Shown here: one piece after another, positions 7,671-9,019 of the stretch
How the letters are laid out: every line of letters begins with the position of its first letter
How positions within the stretch are numbered: position 1 is the stretch's first letter
Source: Acidobacteriota bacterium
Lineage (GTDB): Bacteria > Acidobacteriota > Vicinamibacteria > Vicinamibacterales > JACQTH01
Length of the DNA: 9,019 bases
Assembly (NCBI GenBank): GCA_016210935.1
Contig: JACQTH010000281.1
Location: forward strand, 1-9,019
Reading direction: 5' to 3'
Program-made: the position numbers and the translations under genes
The notes under the pieces: generated by a model
What the model was told of the DNA's origin: nothing
The model's database searches: none
Seen by the model: only the letters and a program-made list of their open reading frames with translations

Positions 7671-8743
7671 CAGCGCATGACCTCCTCACGAAGCGACAAG
7701 AGCTCCAACATGACGACGTCACCGGAAGGTCCGAACGAATACAACCACCAGGAGTCACTGATTCCCCGAGGTGCCTTGCGAAGGGCAGAGAGAGCGTACC
7801 CCCGCGATTCCGCCCGCTTGCCCTGTCGATTCAATAAGGCGCTGAGCGCCAGCTCGGCGGATTGTCCGTACGCGTTGACTCGGAGCGCGGCTCGATATGA
7901 CGATTCCGCTTCTTCGAAGCGCGACTCTCCTTCATGGATGGCACCGAGGAACAAGTGGGCCAGATACCGGCAATCCGGGTCTCGCGAGGCGAGAAGGGAC
8001 ACGAGGTGACTGACGGCTTCGCGGCGCCGGCCACCGAGGTACAGCAGGCGGCTGAGCCGGAGGCGGGCTTCGTCGAGTGCTGGGTTCCCGACAAGCGCCT
8101 TCCAAAGACCGCGCTCGCCTTCAACGAGGTGCGCGGCTACGTCGATCTTCGCGGCACCGGCGGAGACCTCATCGAGGCGCGCGATATCTTCGTGGAGCGT
8201 GCCGGCCAGCGTCAGCAATACCGGATCGTCGGGGAGCTGCTCGAGCCCTGCCTTCACGGTGACAAGCGCATCGTGCAGGTGGGATCCCGCGCGCAGTTGC
8301 TTCGTCATCAGCACCAGTACGCGCTGTTTGAATCTTTGATCCTCGGCCAACTCCAGCAGCTCGAGGAGACCCAGCGCCATGGTGCGATGCGCAGCCGATG
8401 TCGTCGGCACGGTGTCATCAAGCGCTTCCAGATGCAGCACCACCGCTGCACGAACGAGTGCAGGCGTCCAATCGCGCGCGGGTATATCGGGGTGATTGAT
8501 GTTCCCCTTGATCTCGCGAAGTAGCGACAGCGTGGGCTGCAATTCCTTCGCCGTCCACCCCTTTATCGTGTCCCGAACCGACAAGTCCCGGTTCCGATAC
8601 GCCTCCACGAGAAGGAAGTAGGGACGCAGGGCCTGCTCACGGCGTGCGAGCTCCAAGGCACCGAGCGGCCGCGACCGCGACTGCGCCGGGGCAGGCGTGG
8701 CCACCGAACCTATCAGGAACAGAACCGACAGGAACCGTGCCAT
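7670..8743 (-). CDS. Secreted tetratricopeptide-repeat (TPR) protein
   Basis: The chosen ATG at 8743 gives 357 residues beginning MARFLSVLFLIGSVATPAPA, a clear signal peptide with likely cleavage around residue 20, so the protein is exported. An upstream in-frame TTG at 8776 would add 11 polar residues and bury the signal peptide, so it is not preferred. The rest is almost all alpha-helical. Recognisable TPR-like pairs lie at about residues 205-250 (ALDEARLRLSRLLYLGGRRREAV) and 258-325 (LAHLFLGAIHEGESRFEEAESSYRAALRVN, then a further helix pair). Earlier helices (about 90-190) look like degenerate repeats. The protein ends in a tryptophan-rich SWWLYSFG motif (330-337) and a final helix. TPR folds bind other proteins; no enzyme motif is visible. 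The gene starts 10 nt after the TonB-receptor stop and runs directly into the VWA gene, so the three are probably co-expressed. The specific partner is unknown. Confidence 0.88.
   Translation of the reverse strand: MARFLSVLFLIGSVATPAPAQSRSRPLGALELARREQALRPYFLLVEAYRNRDLSVRDTIKGWTAKELQPTLSLLREIKGNINHPDIPARDWTPALVRAAVVLHLEALDDTVPTTSAAHRTMALGLLELLELAEDQRFKQRVLVLMTKQLRAGSHLHDALVTVKAGLEQLPDDPVLLTLAGTLHEDIARLDEVSAGAAKIDVAAHLVEGERGLWKALVGNPALDEARLRLSRLLYLGGRRREAVSHLVSLLASRDPDCRYLAHLFLGAIHEGESRFEEAESSYRAALRVNAYGQSAELALSALLNRQGKRAESRGYALSALRKAPRGISDSWWLYSFGPSGDVVMLELLSLREEVMR
7681..7687 (-). promoter_or_regulatory. Ribosome binding site of the VWA gene
   Basis: The minus strand reads GAGGAGG inside the last codons of the TPR gene, 10 nt before the VWA start at 7670. 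The spacing is slightly long but workable, and it supports that ATG as the true start. Because it lies within the upstream coding sequence, translation of the two genes is likely linked. Confidence 0.65.
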
Positions 8744-8753
8744 CGTCGCCACT

Positions 8754-9019
8754 TCAGAACGCCACCTGGAATCCAATTCGAAGCGTGCGGGGCGGCTGGA
8801 TCGCCGTCACCGCCCGGAAGCTCGGGCCGGAATAGACGTGCTCTTCGACTTCGTTAGCGTCGTTCAGCACGTTGAAGGCGTCAAGCGAGATCGTCAGCGT
8901 CCCGTTCGAGATAACGAACGCGCGCGCCACTCGAGCATCGACCGTCGTCAGATACTGGAACCGGTGGCGGCCGTTGGGGACGGCACGGACGGCTTCGGGT
9001 CCCTGCGCCAGATCGTCGA
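8754..9019 (-). CDS. TonB-dependent receptor, C-terminal end (gene begins outside the window)
   Basis: Reading the minus strand from 9017 to the TGA at 8754-8756 gives 87 residues with no start in the window. The segment has alternating amphipathic beta-strands, LTTVDARVARAF and GTLTISLDAFNVLNDANEV, then SFRAVTAIQPPRTLRIGFQVAF ending at the stop. The ..DAFNVLN.. strand, the IQPPRTLRIGF turn and the final phenylalanine are the standard ending of TonB-dependent outer-membrane receptors of the large carboxypeptidase-regulatory-like type common in Acidobacteriota. Such receptors import siderophores, glycans or other large substrates using TonB energy; the substrate cannot be told from this end. 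The TPR gene begins 10 nt downstream, consistent with one operon. Confidence 0.88.
   Translation of the reverse strand, partial: DDLAQGPEAVRAVPNGRHRFQYLTTVDARVARAFVISNGTLTISLDAFNVLNDANEVEEHVYSGPSFRAVTAIQPPRTLRIGFQVAF

Noticed and set aside
8744..8776. TTG at 8776 as the start of the TPR gene
   Set aside because: It would overlap the receptor gene, has no ribosome site and puts 11 polar residues before the signal peptide; the ATG at 8743 fits better.

Overview
The window reads as chromosomal DNA of a GC-rich Gram-negative bacterium, most likely an Acidobacteriota member. The evidence is an outer-membrane gene content (TonB-dependent receptor, TamB, POTRA/Omp85 barrel) and a secreted VWA protein of the type abundant in that phylum. 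A periplasmic c-type cytochrome start and GC-rich palindromes embedded in coding sequence fit the same picture. The phylum call is inference from protein style, not from a marker gene. All genes lie on the minus strand, so transcription runs from high to low coordinates.

From right to left: the C-terminal end of a TonB-dependent receptor (8754-9019, cut by the window edge); a secreted TPR-type protein (7670-8743); a secreted VWA-domain protein (6771-7670); a very large 2128-residue envelope protein (332-6718); and the 5' end of a c-type cytochrome gene (1-238, cut by the window edge). The first three genes are tightly packed (10-nt gap, then a 1-nt stop/start overlap), which suggests one operon. 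The large gene follows after 52 nt and may belong to the same transcript. The 93-nt gap before the cytochrome gene holds a perfect 15-bp inverted repeat.

The main item is the 332-6718 gene. Its first ~1377 residues are a TamB-like protein: an N-terminal membrane anchor, long beta-rich repeats and a TamB C-terminal domain. A linker of only about 15 residues leads straight into five consecutive ~80-residue POTRA domains and a C-terminal Omp85 barrel carrying the VRGYE motif. TamB and its Omp85 partner TamA are normally separate proteins, so this looks like a natural fusion that would link inner and outer membranes in one chain. The same gene carries two in-frame, palindrome-rich insert-like segments, one strongly structured (about 4308-4411).

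No RNA gene, CRISPR array, insertion sequence or tRNA was seen. No stretch over 300 bases lacks a gene.
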